Source: an uncultured Alphaproteobacteria bacterium
Lineage (GTDB): Bacteria; Pseudomonadota; Alphaproteobacteria; CAAHEQ01; UBA3637
Direction of reading: 5' to 3'
Assembly (NCBI GenBank): GCA_934216505.1
Contig: CAKQBW010000007.1
Location: forward strand, 1-55,402
Length of the DNA stretch: 55,402 bases
The notes beneath the pieces were generated by a model that worked only from the letters and a program-made list of their open reading frames with translations, searched no databases and had not been told where the DNA came from. The translations under genes and the position numbers were made by a program. Shown here piece after piece: positions 55,056 to 55,402 of the stretch (position 1 is its first letter; every line of letters begins with the position of its first letter).

Positions 55056-55402
55056 ATGCATCAGGTAGAGGAATCGGGGCGGAGTATGTTGGAAATGATA
55101 GCGGTTATCGTATTGATGTTGCTGTTATTGCTGGTGGGTTTGTGGGGTTTTAAGAATGCCAGTTTATCGGCCCGTATAAATACCCTCAATAAAGACATTG
55201 CGACCGCTGTGGCCCAACGGCGGTATCAGATTGCCCAATCAGGAACTCAAAAGCCCCATACTTTGTCGGGGAAAGTAGGCAGTACAGAAATGACCGTTGA
55301 AAACATTGTTTCGGCCGAAAGGCAGGGCGAATTTGTCGTTATTTTAAAAAATCAATCCAAAGAAATTTGTGAAGAATTGAAAAAATTTAATATCTTTCAT
55401 GT
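55056..55402 (+). CDS. Pilin-like protein, cut by the window edge
   Basis: Begins MHQVEESGRSMLEMIAVIVLML and remains open to the last base (about 115 residues visible). The ESGRSMLEM start with Glu at +5 and a long hydrophobic helix (about 12-32) matches the start of the pilin-Hint protein at 29562. AAGGAGG precedes the ATG. It follows the PH-domain gene by 27 nt and may share its transcript. Whether it also carries a Hint domain cannot be seen. Confidence 0.75.
   Translation, partial: MHQVEESGRSMLEMIAVIVLMLLLLLVGLWGFKNASLSARINTLNKDIATAVAQRRYQIAQSGTQKPHTLSGKVGSTEMTVENIVSAERQGEFVVILKNQSKEICEELKKFNIFH

Overview
The window reads as chromosomal sequence from a low-G+C alphaproteobacterium, probably an uncultured host-associated lineage. 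This placement is an inference from alphaproteobacterial traits: an IalB-family secreted protein, the alphaproteobacterial form of ribosomal protein L36, plsY-dprA-topA and def-fmt-truA gene orders, Msp/P44-like outer membrane barrels, and pilin-like proteins with a GRSM[VL]EM start. Genes are densely packed, ATGA-type overlaps are common, and most promoters are clear TTGACA-17-TATAAT boxes on both strands.

Layout. 1-372: non-coding edge with a minus-strand promoter and hairpin leader for a gene beyond the left border, plus what looks like the severed 3' end of a tRNA gene followed by its terminator. 373-9232: a conserved hypothetical gene, then a one-direction surface-polysaccharide operon (rmlA-rmlC-rmlD-rmlB, glycosyltransferase, DegT aminotransferase, a double DUF1796 protein, glycosyltransferase, hexapeptide acyltransferase). 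9234-10904: a phage-like tail-fibre gene behind an attenuator-like leader, and two small genes. 10995-14758: lnt, rpmJ, groES-groEL. 14838-15644: structured RNA copy A and an outer membrane barrel gene. 15724-19928 (minus): plsY-dprA-topA. 20085-23014: IalB-like protein, rlmN, a YGRRH-repeat secreted protein, fabG. 23011-27932: def-fmt-truA, thpR, an archaeal/eukaryotic-type proS, hsp20. 28152-29110: tRNA-Arg, rplU-rpmA, tRNA-Leu. 29562-30728: a pilin-like protein fused to a Hint (hedgehog/intein) domain. 31043-34232: PMM-like HAD protein, rplY-pth-RsmB-like methyltransferase. 34285-39963: ychF, bacteriohemerythrin, SDR, and the YfgM-like/bamB/der cluster. 39968-41996: lipoprotein, membrane protein, then structured RNA copy B and a second lipoprotein. 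42009-49602: MsbA-like ABC exporter, rlmE and a second RsmB-like methyltransferase, a Gly/Pro-rich repeat membrane protein, a K+/H+ antiporter with a LOG-family protein. 49839-55402: recJ, tRNA-Ala, a small membrane protein, hisS, a second barrel protein, a PH-domain protein and a truncated second pilin-like gene.

How the genes work together. The left third builds dTDP-L-rhamnose and probably an N-acylated dTDP-amino sugar, then assembles surface glycan. The middle is mostly translation, protein-folding and envelope housekeeping. Many genes maintain or decorate the envelope: lnt, plsY, the MsbA-like exporter, BamB, lipoproteins and beta-barrels.

Two parts stand out as possibly undescribed. 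First, two diverged copies of a ~190-nt structured RNA (A at 14844-15037, B at 41366-41556). They have matching promoters, four covarying stems and a terminator that competes with the basal stem, and each sits directly before an envelope-protein gene. I could not match them to a known riboswitch class from memory. Second, the pilin-Hint fusion at 29562-30728.
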